Source: Enterobacter mori (lineage in GTDB: Bacteria; Pseudomonadota; Gammaproteobacteria; Enterobacterales; Enterobacteriaceae). Taken from it: 64,000 nucleotides of DNA. The stretch spans positions 4,154,001-4,218,000 of the forward strand of contig NZ_CP104285.1 in NCBI RefSeq assembly GCF_025244905.1, written 5' to 3'. The translations under genes and the position numbers were made by a program. Each line of letters starts with the position of its first letter. The stretch's first letter is position 1. The notes beneath the pieces were generated by a model that did not search any database, was not told where the DNA came from, and worked only from the letters and a program-made list of their open reading frames with translations. Below, piece after piece: positions 16,082 through 25,810 of this stretch.

Positions 16082-18675
16082 TAGCTCTCGACCTCAACCG
16101 TGAAATTGCCAGACTCAATACCAAAGTGAACACGGCTGATAGCCTCGCCGTTGGAGAGCTTTTGTAAGATCACCATGGAAACAGGCGGCAATAATGCTCC
16201 GTCTATGACGGACTCAAGCATGCGCGCGCCATTCTCTTTGCGGGTTGCCCGGTTAATAATCTCCTGATATACCGCCTCGTCAATAATGACTTCCGCGTTA
16301 AATCGCGTGGATAACTTATTCGACAATTCAGCAAGCTTGCTGCGAATAATGGACATTAATATTTCACTGCTTAACGGGAGGAAAGGCACGATTTCCATAC
16401 GCGCAAGTAAGGCCGGCTTAAAGAATGCAGCCAGTTCCGGATAGAGCGCATCAGGTATCTGCTCTGGACTAACGCTCATCTCTACAATTGTCTGGTAACC
16501 CAGGTTGGATGTCAGGAAAAAGGCGATATTCTTACAATCAATAATTTGCCCTTCACCATCCGCCATCTCGCCTTTATCAAAAGCTTGATAGAACAAGTTC
16601 AGCACGTCAGGATGCGCTTTTTCGACTTCATCCAGCAATACGACGGAATAGGGCTTTTTGCGAATGGCCTCGGTCAGGATCCCGCCCTCGCCATACCCAA
16701 CGTAGCCAGGGGGAGAGCCGATCAATCTTGAAACGGTATGTTTCTCCTGGAATTCTGACATATTGATCGTCGTTAACCAGGCATTCCCCCCAAAAAGGAG
16801 TTCGGCGAGTTGTAATACTGTTTCTGTTTTGCCGACACCGCTCGGCCCTACTAGCAAGAATGCGCCCAGAGGGCGTCCGGTTCGTCTTAAATCTGCACGC
16901 GCGGTCAATAAATGTCGGTGGAGATACGCTATGGCAAGGTCCTGTCCTTTAATGGTTTTAGAGAGAAAATCAGGCAGTTCAGTGATAACCTTCAGCTCAT
17001 TTTGCGTGATCTGCTGGAGAGGTACGCCCGTCCATTCAGCGATGACTGACGAGATCTGATCTTTGTCGACATGTGCTGAAAGACACTTCTGTGTTTTTTG
17101 TAACACAACCAGCTGCGCTTCACGTTCTGCTAATTGCAATGCTATTTCGGGAGATGCATCCTCGTTAAGGAGAGACTGGCGCAAGGTTATTATTTCAGAT
17201 ACCAGTGCCTTCTGGCTTTGCCACTGTTTTTCGAGTATTTCCAGCTCGGACTGAAGACGTTGACGCAATAAAAACAGCTCACCCAGCCGTTCCGCGTATT
17301 CGTTTAGTCCAATGCGCTGCTCACGTTCTATGTGATGGATCTCTTGTTCCGTCTCTTTCAGCTGGGTTTCAAGCTGGGTGTATCTCCTGGGAGGCGCAGA
17401 GAGGTTAATTGCGCAGCGTGCGCAGGCGGTATCCAGTACATCGATAGCTTTATCAGGAAGCTGACGGCCTGAAAGATAACGGGCGCTTAATTGAACCGCT
17501 GCCACCAGCGCTTCGTCATCAACAAGAACGTTATGCGCCAGCTCGTATCGAGCCACCAGTCCCCGGAGAATGGTTGTTGCCTGAATGAGGTCGGGTTCGT
17601 TGACTTTTACCAACTGGAAACGTCGGGTTAGCGCTGCATCCTTTTCAATGTATTTTTTGTATTCCCGCCAGGTCGTCGCGGCGATCGTTTTTAACTCTCC
17701 TCTGGCCAGGGCAGGCTTGAGTAAGTTTGAAACGTCCAGCCCTCCCTGCGTATTGCCCGCACCTATCAAGGTATGCGCTTCATCGATAAACAAAATGACT
17801 GGCGCTGGCGCATCAAAGATTTCCTGCATGATCCCTTTGAATCGCTTCTCAAACTCTCCTTTCACTGAGGCTCCCGCTTGCATCGCCCCCAGATCCAACG
17901 AAAGCAGCACCGTTCCTTTGAGCTGATCTGGTACCTGGTTCGCCACGATACGACTCGCTAGCCCTTCAATAAGCGCACTTTTCCCCACGCCAGCTTCGCC
18001 AACAACGATGGGATTATTTTTGCGACGACGACAAAGAATATCGATCATCAGGTCTATCTCTTCATCCCGGCATAAAACGGGGTCAAGCCTGTTCTCACGC
18101 GCAGCCTCGGTGATATCCGCAGTGAACCGAGAAAGTAGCGAGCCCTCTCCACCGACGTTAGCTGGTGTCGTTCGGGATAGAGGTACGTCCGTGGTGCAAT
18201 TTTCTGCCGAGTCCCTGGTGATGTTGTTAATTTTTGCAGTCAATTGCTCGCGGTGGATTCCTTCGATCAAGCGACAAAAATCAACCGGAAGGTACCGATG
18301 ACGGTGCGTCAGTAAGACCAAAAACAGGGCTCCGCTACGCAGTTCATGTTGATTCAATTCCGTTGACGCCAGTAACCAGCTATCCTGTAACCACTCGACA
18401 AGCAAGGGCGAAAATGAAGGGTACGACTGCGGATAATCAGTACGATCGAGAGGGTTAACCTGCAGTAATGATTTTGCACGCTCGGCCTCTATTCCATATT
18501 CATGGAAAATGAATCGAATATCACAAAGCGGCGTGTCAATTAATTCATTTAATAAATGAATTACGCTAATTTCAGTTGCATGTTGATTAACACTCACCGC
18601 CGCTGCATGCTCAAGCGCACGGCGAACGAGAGGATGCAACCGTTCTACAAGAGCGGCTATTTCAATCCTGATCAT
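16081..18675 (-). CDS. clpV: T6SS sheath-disassembly ATPase ClpV (TssH)
   Basis: 864 residues, full length Clp/Hsp100 ATPase. The N-domain (about 1-150) binds the contracted TssB/TssC sheath. The first AAA+ module has Walker A GEAGVGKS (226-233) and Walker B ILFIDEAH (294-301); a coiled-coil middle domain spans about 430-535; the second module has GPSGVGKT (610-617) and VVLLDEVEKAH (678-688). All catalytic motifs look intact. It recycles the sheath after firing. The start at 18675 lies 41 bases after tssL with an AGAG ribosome site, and its stop overlaps the regulator start. Confidence 0.97.
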   Translation of the reverse strand: MIRIEIAALVERLHPLVRRALEHAAAVSVNQHATEISVIHLLNELIDTPLCDIRFIFHEYGIEAERAKSLLQVNPLDRTDYPQSYPSFSPLLVEWLQDSWLLASTELNQHELRSGALFLVLLTHRHRYLPVDFCRLIEGIHREQLTAKINNITRDSAENCTTDVPLSRTTPANVGGEGSLLSRFTADITEAARENRLDPVLCRDEEIDLMIDILCRRRKNNPIVVGEAGVGKSALIEGLASRIVANQVPDQLKGTVLLSLDLGAMQAGASVKGEFEKRFKGIMQEIFDAPAPVILFIDEAHTLIGAGNTQGGLDVSNLLKPALARGELKTIAATTWREYKKYIEKDAALTRRFQLVKVNEPDLIQATTILRGLVARYELAHNVLVDDEALVAAVQLSARYLSGRQLPDKAIDVLDTACARCAINLSAPPRRYTQLETQLKETEQEIHHIEREQRIGLNEYAERLGELFLLRQRLQSELEILEKQWQSQKALVSEIITLRQSLLNEDASPEIALQLAEREAQLVVLQKTQKCLSAHVDKDQISSVIAEWTGVPLQQITQNELKVITELPDFLSKTIKGQDLAIAYLHRHLLTARADLRRTGRPLGAFLLVGPSGVGKTETVLQLAELLFGGNAWLTTINMSEFQEKHTVSRLIGSPPGYVGYGEGGILTEAIRKKPYSVVLLDEVEKAHPDVLNLFYQAFDKGEMADGEGQIIDCKNIAFFLTSNLGYQTIVEMSVSPEQIPDALYPELAAFFKPALLARMEIVPFLPLSSEILMSIIRSKLAELSNKLSTRFNAEVIIDEAVYQEIINRATRKENGARMLESVIDGALLPPVSMVILQKLSNGEAISRVHFGIESGNFTVEVES

Positions 18676-18716
18676 TTTTATCTCTTTGATATATTTATGT
18701 AAAATCGGCTATTGGC

Positions 18717-19505
18717 CTACTGCAGTAAAACATCTAGCCTGTCTATGATATTTTCCGTCTGAATATGTAACTGCCAGTTGAACAGTAAAAATCCCGCTAA
18801 CGCGATAAATGCCATTATCCAGGCAATTTTCTTTACCGAGAGCAGCCCACGCAGTCGATATTTTTTCTCTCGTTCCGACGAGCCAACGTGAATAACCGTA
18901 TCGCTGAGAAGAGCGGTCCGCTCCGCTGGTTGCTGCGCACTTATGCTTTGCAACTTCTGGTGGATCAGTCGCAGAATGCGCTCTCGCTCTTCCTGGTATT
19001 GCACCGTCATCCGGTAACGCCCCTGAAAACCCAGGCACAAGCAAAGATGAATAAACTCAAGTAAATCACGGTAGCGTGAGGGTTCGAGCAATAACCGGTT
19101 GATAAGTTGATAACACTTTTCCCCACCCCAGGTTTCACTGTGAAAACGAACCAGCAAGGTATGCTGAGCCCAGTACTCAATTCCCCACGGGCGGGCCATA
19201 ACCATTTCGTCAATAAACGTACAGAAAAAATAACTCCAGGATATTAAGATTCCCGGCTCATAGCGTTCCGCCTCCAGGCGCAGCAATATATGGCGAATAT
19301 CCTGCTCAATCAGATCAATAAGTTTTTTATCATCAGGGGGTTCGAGCAATGATTTAACCCGAACAGTAAAACCCAGCAAATGAGACGACTCTCTAATTAA
19401 CGGATTAGGATGGTTAATCATTCCAGAAACGTCTTCCCCTCCTCCCGATGCCGGTATGCTCTTTAAACCGTTATCCTGAGAAAATGTAGTGTGTGTGGCA
19501 TTCAT
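18717..19505 (-). CDS. tssL: T6SS membrane complex protein TssL (DotU/VasF)
   Basis: 262 residues. The cytoplasmic helical hook domain contains the family hallmark ILISWSYFFCTFIDEMVM (86-103) and NHPNPLIRES (31-40). A single transmembrane helix (about 226-246) lies near the C-terminus, leaving only a short periplasmic tail. There is no fused OmpA-like peptidoglycan-binding domain, and no separate TagL-type gene is seen in the cluster. TssL joins TssM and TssJ in the envelope complex and contacts TssK on the baseplate. It follows tssK after six bases. Confidence 0.96.
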   Translation of the reverse strand: MNATHTTFSQDNGLKSIPASGGGEDVSGMINHPNPLIRESSHLLGFTVRVKSLLEPPDDKKLIDLIEQDIRHILLRLEAERYEPGILISWSYFFCTFIDEMVMARPWGIEYWAQHTLLVRFHSETWGGEKCYQLINRLLLEPSRYRDLLEFIHLCLCLGFQGRYRMTVQYQEERERILRLIHQKLQSISAQQPAERTALLSDTVIHVGSSEREKKYRLRGLLSVKKIAWIMAFIALAGFLLFNWQLHIQTENIIDRLDVLLQ

Positions 19506-19511
19506 TTAAAT

Positions 19512-20852
19512 TTATCTCCTGATAGCCCAGAATTGCATATCCAGCTCCGGGAACTTCCCACCGATGTGAAAAGCAAACCCGCTATTGGTACCCCCTCTGG
19601 GCCAGTAAGGACTTTGGCGATCTAAAGAGAAATAGATGTAGCCATTATGGTATGGCAACTGACGAGGCGAGGTTGCAAGCGGACGCAGAGGGATACCGTG
19701 CGTATGCGTGCTGACCAGTTTCATAATAGCTTCAGGCGTTGCAATTTTACTTTGTTGAACAAACTGCTTACTCAAAATATCGAGAGGCATGTTTGCTTTC
19801 ACTGCAAGGACAAAATCTGCATCCCGGAGCAACTCTTCTTGCGTAACCGCAGCCACAAATACGCCAAATCGCTGTTCAAGTAACTGCAAAGATTGTGCTC
19901 GAGGAGAAAGAACGGTGCTCAATGCCTGTCGTAGTGCCAGCATTAATGGATGGAAGCTGCGCTGCAAATCATCATGGAAATAGCGCGGGATGCTTTTGGG
20001 TAACCGGCTAAGATCGGTAAATGTCATTAATTCACCGCAAAACCCTGATAGCAGAGTGAAAAGATGTTCGGGGTGCACAACGGCCCGGCTGTTTAAATGC
20101 TCAAGGACGGGGTGCATGCGATTTAAAAGCTGCAGCAACATAAATTCAGCGACGTCAGCGACGCCCTGTTGACCTGGCGAGCCAATTCTGTCCGCCAGAT
20201 TTTTTGCTCGCTCCCCTACCAGACCAGTGACTTCAGACAAGAAGCTTTTCAAATGCGTGACGGTATTTATGGTTAAGCAGGTTGGAATAAAATGCGGATC
20301 AAGCAGCAAGCTTCCGTCAGGTTTCTTATCTGCAATTCGCGCGACAGGGATCGATGCAAAGGTGCTTCGGTCATCACTTTCCAGCATCAGCCGCAGATTA
20401 ACTTTCGCGACATTAATTGCGGCTATTTCTGCACTCTGTGAATAAAGATCGCGGACAGACTCAAGGCAAGCCTGATATCGCGTCCGGCTTCCGTTATGCT
20501 CCAGAGACGTATTTATCTCAAGGATATGATCGCCCGCCAGAGGTACCGCCAGAAAAACAATTTGCCCAACCAGATTAGCCTCTGAGACCTGTAACGGAAG
20601 AGGAAGCACATCTTCATAAGGTAGGCTAAAGTGGGTCCCATCGGGCATGATGCCAGAAGCGGTTACGAGCGTAATGCGGCCAAAGCTTAGGTGATCTTCG
20701 TTAATTTTAAGCTCTGAGACACCATAAAAATGCTCAGTTAAAGCTGAAAGCGAAGTATAAAGCAGATAATCGTTATGCCTCTGCTGCTGCTGAAAATGTT
20801 GAGGTTTAATAAATAACCCCTCTCCCCAGACAATCCGATTGCGGGTTAACAT
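19512..20852 (-). CDS. tssK: T6SS baseplate protein TssK (VasE)
   Basis: 446 residues. The start MLTRNRIVWGEGLFIKPQHFQQQ is the conserved TssK N-terminus (shell domain that docks on the TssFG wedge), followed by the central helical region and a C-terminal receptor-binding-like head (YIYFSLDRQSPYW near 413-425) that contacts the TssL/TssM complex. Length is normal for the family. The first base of its ATG is the last base of the tssJ stop, indicating coupled translation. Confidence 0.97.
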   Translation of the reverse strand: MLTRNRIVWGEGLFIKPQHFQQQQRHNDYLLYTSLSALTEHFYGVSELKINEDHLSFGRITLVTASGIMPDGTHFSLPYEDVLPLPLQVSEANLVGQIVFLAVPLAGDHILEINTSLEHNGSRTRYQACLESVRDLYSQSAEIAAINVAKVNLRLMLESDDRSTFASIPVARIADKKPDGSLLLDPHFIPTCLTINTVTHLKSFLSEVTGLVGERAKNLADRIGSPGQQGVADVAEFMLLQLLNRMHPVLEHLNSRAVVHPEHLFTLLSGFCGELMTFTDLSRLPKSIPRYFHDDLQRSFHPLMLALRQALSTVLSPRAQSLQLLEQRFGVFVAAVTQEELLRDADFVLAVKANMPLDILSKQFVQQSKIATPEAIMKLVSTHTHGIPLRPLATSPRQLPYHNGYIYFSLDRQSPYWPRGGTNSGFAFHIGGKFPELDMQFWAIRR

Positions 20853-21370
20853 CAGTCTTCGCTCTCCTTGAGGATATCTACGCTGTTTTTATGCAAATGA
20901 ATTAAAATCTGGTAACGATGGCCAACGGGCGAAACTTTTATCACTTTCTTCCACTGCGTTGCATTGGGCTGGCTGAAGTAAACAGCTACCCCAATAAATC
21001 GTGTTTCTTTATCCAGTTCCACGGGGGGAAGATATTTATATTGCCCCGGTATAAGAGTGAAATCCTGATGATTCAGGTAGTTTTTGCCGAGGACATCTTC
21101 TATTTTTTTTGTCGTAAGCTGGTCGATATCTGTGGCTAAAAGTTTAGAATCATCTGACATCCAGATAACCTGAAAAGAGGCAGGCGAAGCAGCCTGGCTC
21201 TCATTAGGATTGATGTCACTGTCGGCCAGCAATGTGAGGCCAGCCTGTGACGGAAGCGTTGCGACATCGGGTGTCTCATCCACAGGCCATAGCGGATTTT
21301 TACATCCTGAGAGCATGACAGAAAACAGAAGGAGCAACGGACCTGCCATCAAAATTAACAGCCGTTTCAT
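20852..21370 (-). CDS. tssJ: T6SS outer-membrane lipoprotein TssJ (VasD)
   Basis: 172 residues. Type II signal peptide with lipobox LSGC (Cys23). The mature domain contains the SciN/TssJ features: INPNESQAASPASFQV (strand region about 54-69), KYLPPVELDKETRFIGVAVYF (about 113-133) and a final beta strand. It anchors the TssLM complex to the outer membrane. The start overlaps the stop of the FHA gene as ATGA, and tssK follows with a one-base overlap. Confidence 0.93.
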   Translation of the reverse strand: MKRLLILMAGPLLLLFSVMLSGCKNPLWPVDETPDVATLPSQAGLTLLADSDINPNESQAASPASFQVIWMSDDSKLLATDIDQLTTKKIEDVLGKNYLNHQDFTLIPGQYKYLPPVELDKETRFIGVAVYFSQPNATQWKKVIKVSPVGHRYQILIHLHKNSVDILKESED

Positions 21371-22623
21371 GCCTTATCCTCATCGCGTAAATCACGCAGA
21401 GCTTTATCGTAGACTTGTTCGAAAACCTCATGAAATAGACGGTCAACTCCCTGCTGCCTTGTCGATTTTAGCTCTTCAAAATAGTGGTTATACATTTCCC
21501 AAATCCATGCGGGATTGTTTATATCAACCAGATGATCGCGGCGGTAACGCTGAAAACGCGCCATCAGGATGTCAGGTGAGAATGTGTCCACCACACACGT
21601 GAGGGCTTCGCTTACTGCCTGACGAGAGGCGTACGCATGCATTCTCAAAAAAGAGAGGCATTCCGTTATCGCAGCAGATGGCGACAAATGAACCTGGCTT
21701 TTTTGGTCCCCAAAGAGAGCATCAACCGTAGCGACATAATCTAAGCCTAACCGTAGCGGGTTATCTTCTACGGGCTGAAGCTGCTTATTAACACGAATGC
21801 GATCCTGCTCCAGTAGCAGAATCCCTTTAATCGCAGCCTCCAGCGTACGTCCAGCCTCTTCTAAAAAACCATTGGCCTGCTGGCTATCAGCAAGATTTAA
21901 AAAATGTCCCATTCCGCGCATCAATGGTGTGATTGCTACACTCTCAAAGGGCTGTGATTCGTGATTCTCATCATATAAAGGCGACGCGAGTGTGGGGATA
22001 TCAATAAATTCTTCATCGAGCATAGGCTCTGCGCGTGAAAAATCGGTCGCGGTGTCCAGGTTATTATTTTCTGAAGGTATAAATTCTGAAGATGAAAGCG
22101 CCCCCCCCATACCCAAGGTACCTGGGTCATAAGGGCGATGACTGTAACCCACAGATTTCGGGCGACCGGAAAACGCCCCCGTCGCTGAAGGCTCGTCAAT
22201 TATTTGGTTTACATCACTCCGGCTCGACATGGTAATAAGGGTCTGGGGATGCTGGTAATCAGCATCATCCACTTTTTCACTGCCGACAATTATTTGGGTC
22301 GTGAATGTAATGCTCCCCATTTTGATCTGGTCACCAGCAGACAACGCAACCACATTCTGCGCGCCTATACTATGCTCCGCTTCGTTGATAAATGTTGTTC
22401 CACTGACATCTTCCAGACAGAAATGACCATCTCGCCAGATAATTCTGGCGTGCGTACTCTGGATCTCCTGACGGTTATCCTGCACCTGCCAGTGCCGGGT
22501 TTCGCCGGCATCCATGCTTCCTATCGTTCCGCCCTCTTTATTAAAACGATGGGAACGTTCTATTTTTCTGCCGATACAACTCAAATCCACAATGGTTAGA
22601 ATCAGTTCCATTGAATCATTCAT
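21367..22623 (-). CDS. tagH: T6SS FHA-domain protein (VasC/TagH)
   Basis: 418 residues from ATG at 22623, five bases after the tssG stop and preceded by AGGA; the frame extends to 22725 but that would overlap tssG by about 100 bases. Residues about 1-95 form an FHA phosphothreonine-binding domain (GSMDAGETRHWQV, then TFINEAEHSIG and LSAGDQIKMG). A low-complexity acidic linker follows, and the C-terminal part from about 255 is the TagH/VasC-type domain. FHA proteins can gate T6SS assembly through Thr phosphorylation, but no Ser/Thr kinase or phosphatase gene (ppkA, pppA) is seen here. Confidence 0.92.
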   Translation of the reverse strand: MNDSMELILTIVDLSCIGRKIERSHRFNKEGGTIGSMDAGETRHWQVQDNRQEIQSTHARIIWRDGHFCLEDVSGTTFINEAEHSIGAQNVVALSAGDQIKMGSITFTTQIIVGSEKVDDADYQHPQTLITMSSRSDVNQIIDEPSATGAFSGRPKSVGYSHRPYDPGTLGMGGALSSSEFIPSENNNLDTATDFSRAEPMLDEEFIDIPTLASPLYDENHESQPFESVAITPLMRGMGHFLNLADSQQANGFLEEAGRTLEAAIKGILLLEQDRIRVNKQLQPVEDNPLRLGLDYVATVDALFGDQKSQVHLSPSAAITECLSFLRMHAYASRQAVSEALTCVVDTFSPDILMARFQRYRRDHLVDINNPAWIWEMYNHYFEELKSTRQQGVDRLFHEVFEQVYDKALRDLRDEDKA

Positions 22624-22628
22624 ATAAA

Positions 22629-23585
22629 TTATTCCTGAACACAGAGTGAGACTTTTAAATTTTTTGGTAAAGGAGCGAGAAAAGTTGTCCACCCGAGTAG
22701 ACACCCCTTTCCACGACCGAGACATGTTTTTTCAGACTGGTTGTGCGCTAAGTTCAACTCTAAATCCCACGCAAACTGTTCTCTCATTATAAAAGACATC
22801 ACTTTTGTCAGCGGCGCAAAAAGATCACCGTTCGGGAGAAAACGTAAAAATGTGGAATAGCTTAACTCATTAATCCTTAATATATATTTACTGCTTATAT
22901 CTGGAGCGTATTCTCCAACGACAAAATCGTTCCCCGTCGACATATTGGCTTGACCAAGTCGATTTTGCTGATGTTCTGCAATGGCTACGCGGCGATATTG
23001 CCAGCATAATATTTTAACGTCATCCAAATCAAAGCAGTGTGAAATCAGCCCCTCCACTACCTGAGGAGAGCGACCAGGGGCAGCAAGGAGGCCTGCATAG
23101 GCTAACATTTTGCTGTGATTTATCGCCATCGAATCACGTAATGCTTCACTTCCCAGCCCTATCAGGGAAAACATACATTGAGAAAATCTGTCTTCACCAC
23201 CTGGACGATACCGAACATGATAGCGATATTTCCTCCATGCACGATGTAACAGCATCAAAAAACGATGGTTAAAGAAATTCAAAAATTGACCCGGCCCATT
23301 TTCTTGATGCATATACTGCCATGCAAGGTTTTCCAGGTAATATCCTGGCAGCGGCGACTGAGCACCATGCAGTCCGAGGAATGATACCTCCAGATCATAA
23401 CCATATTCTTGCTTACTCACGGATACGATATCACCTGAAGGAAACCCTAATGAAGCGCTGGCAGAGTACCGAATCCGCTCATTTTCGGGTAATTGATTAT
23501 CAAGCTGTTCAATATCCTGCCCTTCACTACGATAGAGCAACTCGACAAGCTGGTAAAAATTATAATCCTTTAAATTATTATTCAT
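22629..23585 (-). CDS. tssG: T6SS baseplate protein TssG (VasB)
   Basis: 318 residues. YNFYQLVELLYR near residue 9 and the run RIRYSASASLGFPSGDI (33-49) are typical of the TssG N-terminus, and FLGLHGAQSPLPGYYLE (70-86) is the strongest family motif. TssG forms the baseplate wedge with two TssF and TssE, the counterpart of phage gp6/gp7/gp53. Its first base is the last base of tssF. The region is visibly richer in A and T than the core genes to the right. Confidence 0.95.
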   Translation of the reverse strand: MNNNLKDYNFYQLVELLYRSEGQDIEQLDNQLPENERIRYSASASLGFPSGDIVSVSKQEYGYDLEVSFLGLHGAQSPLPGYYLENLAWQYMHQENGPGQFLNFFNHRFLMLLHRAWRKYRYHVRYRPGGEDRFSQCMFSLIGLGSEALRDSMAINHSKMLAYAGLLAAPGRSPQVVEGLISHCFDLDDVKILCWQYRRVAIAEHQQNRLGQANMSTGNDFVVGEYAPDISSKYILRINELSYSTFLRFLPNGDLFAPLTKVMSFIMREQFAWDLELNLAHNQSEKTCLGRGKGCLLGWTTFLAPLPKNLKVSLCVQE

Positions 23586-25363
23586 TATATCAATGAATGA
23601 TTACCTTGTTGTAATGGCCAGCAATAGGCGGAATTATTTTCAGTATCTATTAATGACAATTCATGAAATGAGTTAATATTTGAAAAAAGTGATAAAAACT
23701 GAGCCAGAATACATCCAAATAAGTAAAACTCACCCTCGCTTATGAAAGCACTTTTTTTTGCAAATAATGTTGAATGGATACCCCGCACCGGCATACCCCG
23801 AATCAATCTGTCGACAGGTTTCGTTTCAATTTTTTCCACCCCTTCAAATCTCTTCTGCGAAATCTTTGCCGCGTGCCCGTCATTCATTGCAGGGAAATCA
23901 TAATTTCGAATAATTTGTAACAACGCATCCTTATCTAACAAAGAATGGTAGTTTAGCGCCATGCTTGAGATAAGTGTCCAATGTAGTTTTTCATCAATCA
24001 GAGGACGCAATGTTTGCGAAGGTGACAAGATGTTGCTGTAAGCTAGCCAGGGTGGTGAGTCTCCAAGAGGGAGGCAGATTTCGCCGCGTCCAAGTTCTGC
24101 GGGTAAGTTCCTGTTTGTGCAGAGCATCGTGACTGCAACGATTTCATCACTCCTCCCCAGGAGGCTTTCATCACTGCGCAAAAATGAAATATTATGCTCG
24201 TAGCCCTTCAGTTTCAGTGAGTTGTGAATGCTGACTTTGAAATAATTCATTGTTCTCTTTTTTTCAAACTCAACCTCATGTCTGAAGCTTTCAAAGACAT
24301 GATACGTTCTGAGTTCGCTCTTGATACGTTCGCCATCCTTTCCTGCATGTTCACTTTTCCATCCTTCAACTTTCTCGACGGAAAACACTTCATAATGTTC
24401 GGGGAGCATATGGCTTGCCCTGAGCGGGTAGTTTATTCGCTTCCCGTCAAGTTGAATGGGTTCCGAATGATGTTCGAATAAATTCGCAGCGGGAGAACAA
24501 TTCAACTTAATTGATGAAGATGTAATGCGACAGTCTGAGGGAAAAGGTTTGTCATAATGGAAACTCAGTTCAATATCGCTTACCGCGATGTTCTGCGGAA
24601 GCTGGTCAAATCCATGAATATCTACAAACAGGAATCCTTCAGGAAAACAGAAAAACTCCTGCAAAATACGGTATCCGGAGTAGACGTTTTTAGGATATGG
24701 CAGTAAAGCATGGTTGTCAGAAAAACCCACAGGGCTAGCTTTGACATCAGATAGCGTAAATTCTGCGCCATTCAGCTTAACGGTGACTTTTTTAAGATGG
24801 TTTAGCATGTAAAGATACAGTTGAGTAGCAACATAGTAGTCGCTACCGAGAAACAATCTGAGATTATCCAGCCTGATCTTATCGAGAGGCATCGCGCTAA
24901 ACGGCTTAAGTGTAAGCGAAAGGCAGCCATTCTCATTAGTATTTATCGTTACCAGATTGGTGAGTTCAACGGGTAAAATCCAGATATCCCTGCAGGTAGA
25001 GAACGTGCATCCAGTTCCCTTTATTTCTTTTGAGCCCAGCTTAACCCCTTTTTTAACAAGACAAGCCTCTGTGATAGATCCCACTTTTGGCTGGCACTCA
25101 ATGATGGTAAATGATGGAACGGGCCGCAAATAATTAGGCCACAAAATATTTAGCAAACCATGGGTGAGCTCCGGAAAATCATCCTCAATTTTTGCGCGCA
25201 ATGTTCCTGATAAGAATGCGAAACCTTCCAGAAGTCTTTCAACGTCAGGGTCTGCACTCTTTTCTGCAAGGAAACGCGTTAGCTGGGGCCAGGACCTTGA
25301 GAAATCAGCCCCCTGCTTTCGCAGCCAAGATAATTCATCCCTAAAAAACTCTTCTAGTTTCAT
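23585..25363 (-). CDS. tssF: T6SS baseplate protein TssF (VasA)
   Basis: 592 residues. The opening MKLEEFFRDELSWLRKQGADF and DPDVERLLEGFAFLSGTLRAKI (about 38-59) are highly conserved in TssF; FPELTHGLLNILWPNYLRPVPS follows. Length is normal. It is the major baseplate wedge component with TssG. Placed 15 bases after tssE and coupled to tssG by a one-base overlap. Confidence 0.96.
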   Translation of the reverse strand: MKLEEFFRDELSWLRKQGADFSRSWPQLTRFLAEKSADPDVERLLEGFAFLSGTLRAKIEDDFPELTHGLLNILWPNYLRPVPSFTIIECQPKVGSITEACLVKKGVKLGSKEIKGTGCTFSTCRDIWILPVELTNLVTINTNENGCLSLTLKPFSAMPLDKIRLDNLRLFLGSDYYVATQLYLYMLNHLKKVTVKLNGAEFTLSDVKASPVGFSDNHALLPYPKNVYSGYRILQEFFCFPEGFLFVDIHGFDQLPQNIAVSDIELSFHYDKPFPSDCRITSSSIKLNCSPAANLFEHHSEPIQLDGKRINYPLRASHMLPEHYEVFSVEKVEGWKSEHAGKDGERIKSELRTYHVFESFRHEVEFEKKRTMNYFKVSIHNSLKLKGYEHNISFLRSDESLLGRSDEIVAVTMLCTNRNLPAELGRGEICLPLGDSPPWLAYSNILSPSQTLRPLIDEKLHWTLISSMALNYHSLLDKDALLQIIRNYDFPAMNDGHAAKISQKRFEGVEKIETKPVDRLIRGMPVRGIHSTLFAKKSAFISEGEFYLFGCILAQFLSLFSNINSFHELSLIDTENNSAYCWPLQQGNHSLI

Positions 25364-25378
25364 AAATATTTTTTATAT

Positions 25379-25807
25379 TCACTCAAGTTTGTATTTGTGA
25401 TTTCCATCAATACGCAAATTGAAATTGAGAATGCTCTCTCGGTCCTCGAACGATACGTATGCTTTGACAAGGAAGTAAAGAGTTAACGGATCCGCTTCGT
25501 TAGGTTGCGCGATGATTTCTGCCCTGCTTATTCTCGGTTCGTAATCCTCTATGCACCGTTTAATTGCCCTACATATCGCCGAATAAACCTCAACAGAACT
25601 CCCAGTTGCATCGTTGAAATCAATAATGCCTAATTCGGGACAACTCTGCGCGTTACCGGAGCGGGTGTTGAGAATCGCCTGAAGATTGCGTTTCAGAGAG
25701 GCCACCAGGTCATCAGTGTCATCCGAAGACCTGATGGTTTTGCTCTCGTCAATGCGCTCAAAAAGACTGGCAGAACGACTTCTTCGCCATGCAGTAAGCG
25801 CTGACAT
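25379..25807 (-). CDS. tssE: T6SS baseplate protein TssE (gp25-like, HsiF)
   Basis: 142 residues. SLFERIDE near residue 14 and the gp25 core motif YEPRISRAEII (about 93-103) identify the phage lysozyme-like wedge protein TssE, which joins baseplate and sheath. It starts three bases after the tssC stop, and tssF follows after 15 bases. No key element appears missing. Confidence 0.94.
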   Translation of the reverse strand: MSALTAWRRSRSASLFERIDESKTIRSSDDTDDLVASLKRNLQAILNTRSGNAQSCPELGIIDFNDATGSSVEVYSAICRAIKRCIEDYEPRISRAEIIAQPNEADPLTLYFLVKAYVSFEDRESILNFNLRIDGNHKYKLE

Positions 25808-25810
25808 CCC

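Noticed and set aside
22624..22725. Longer N-terminus for the FHA protein
   Set aside because: It would overlap tssG by about 97 bases; the ATG at 22623 has its own ribosome binding site and gives the normal FHA start.
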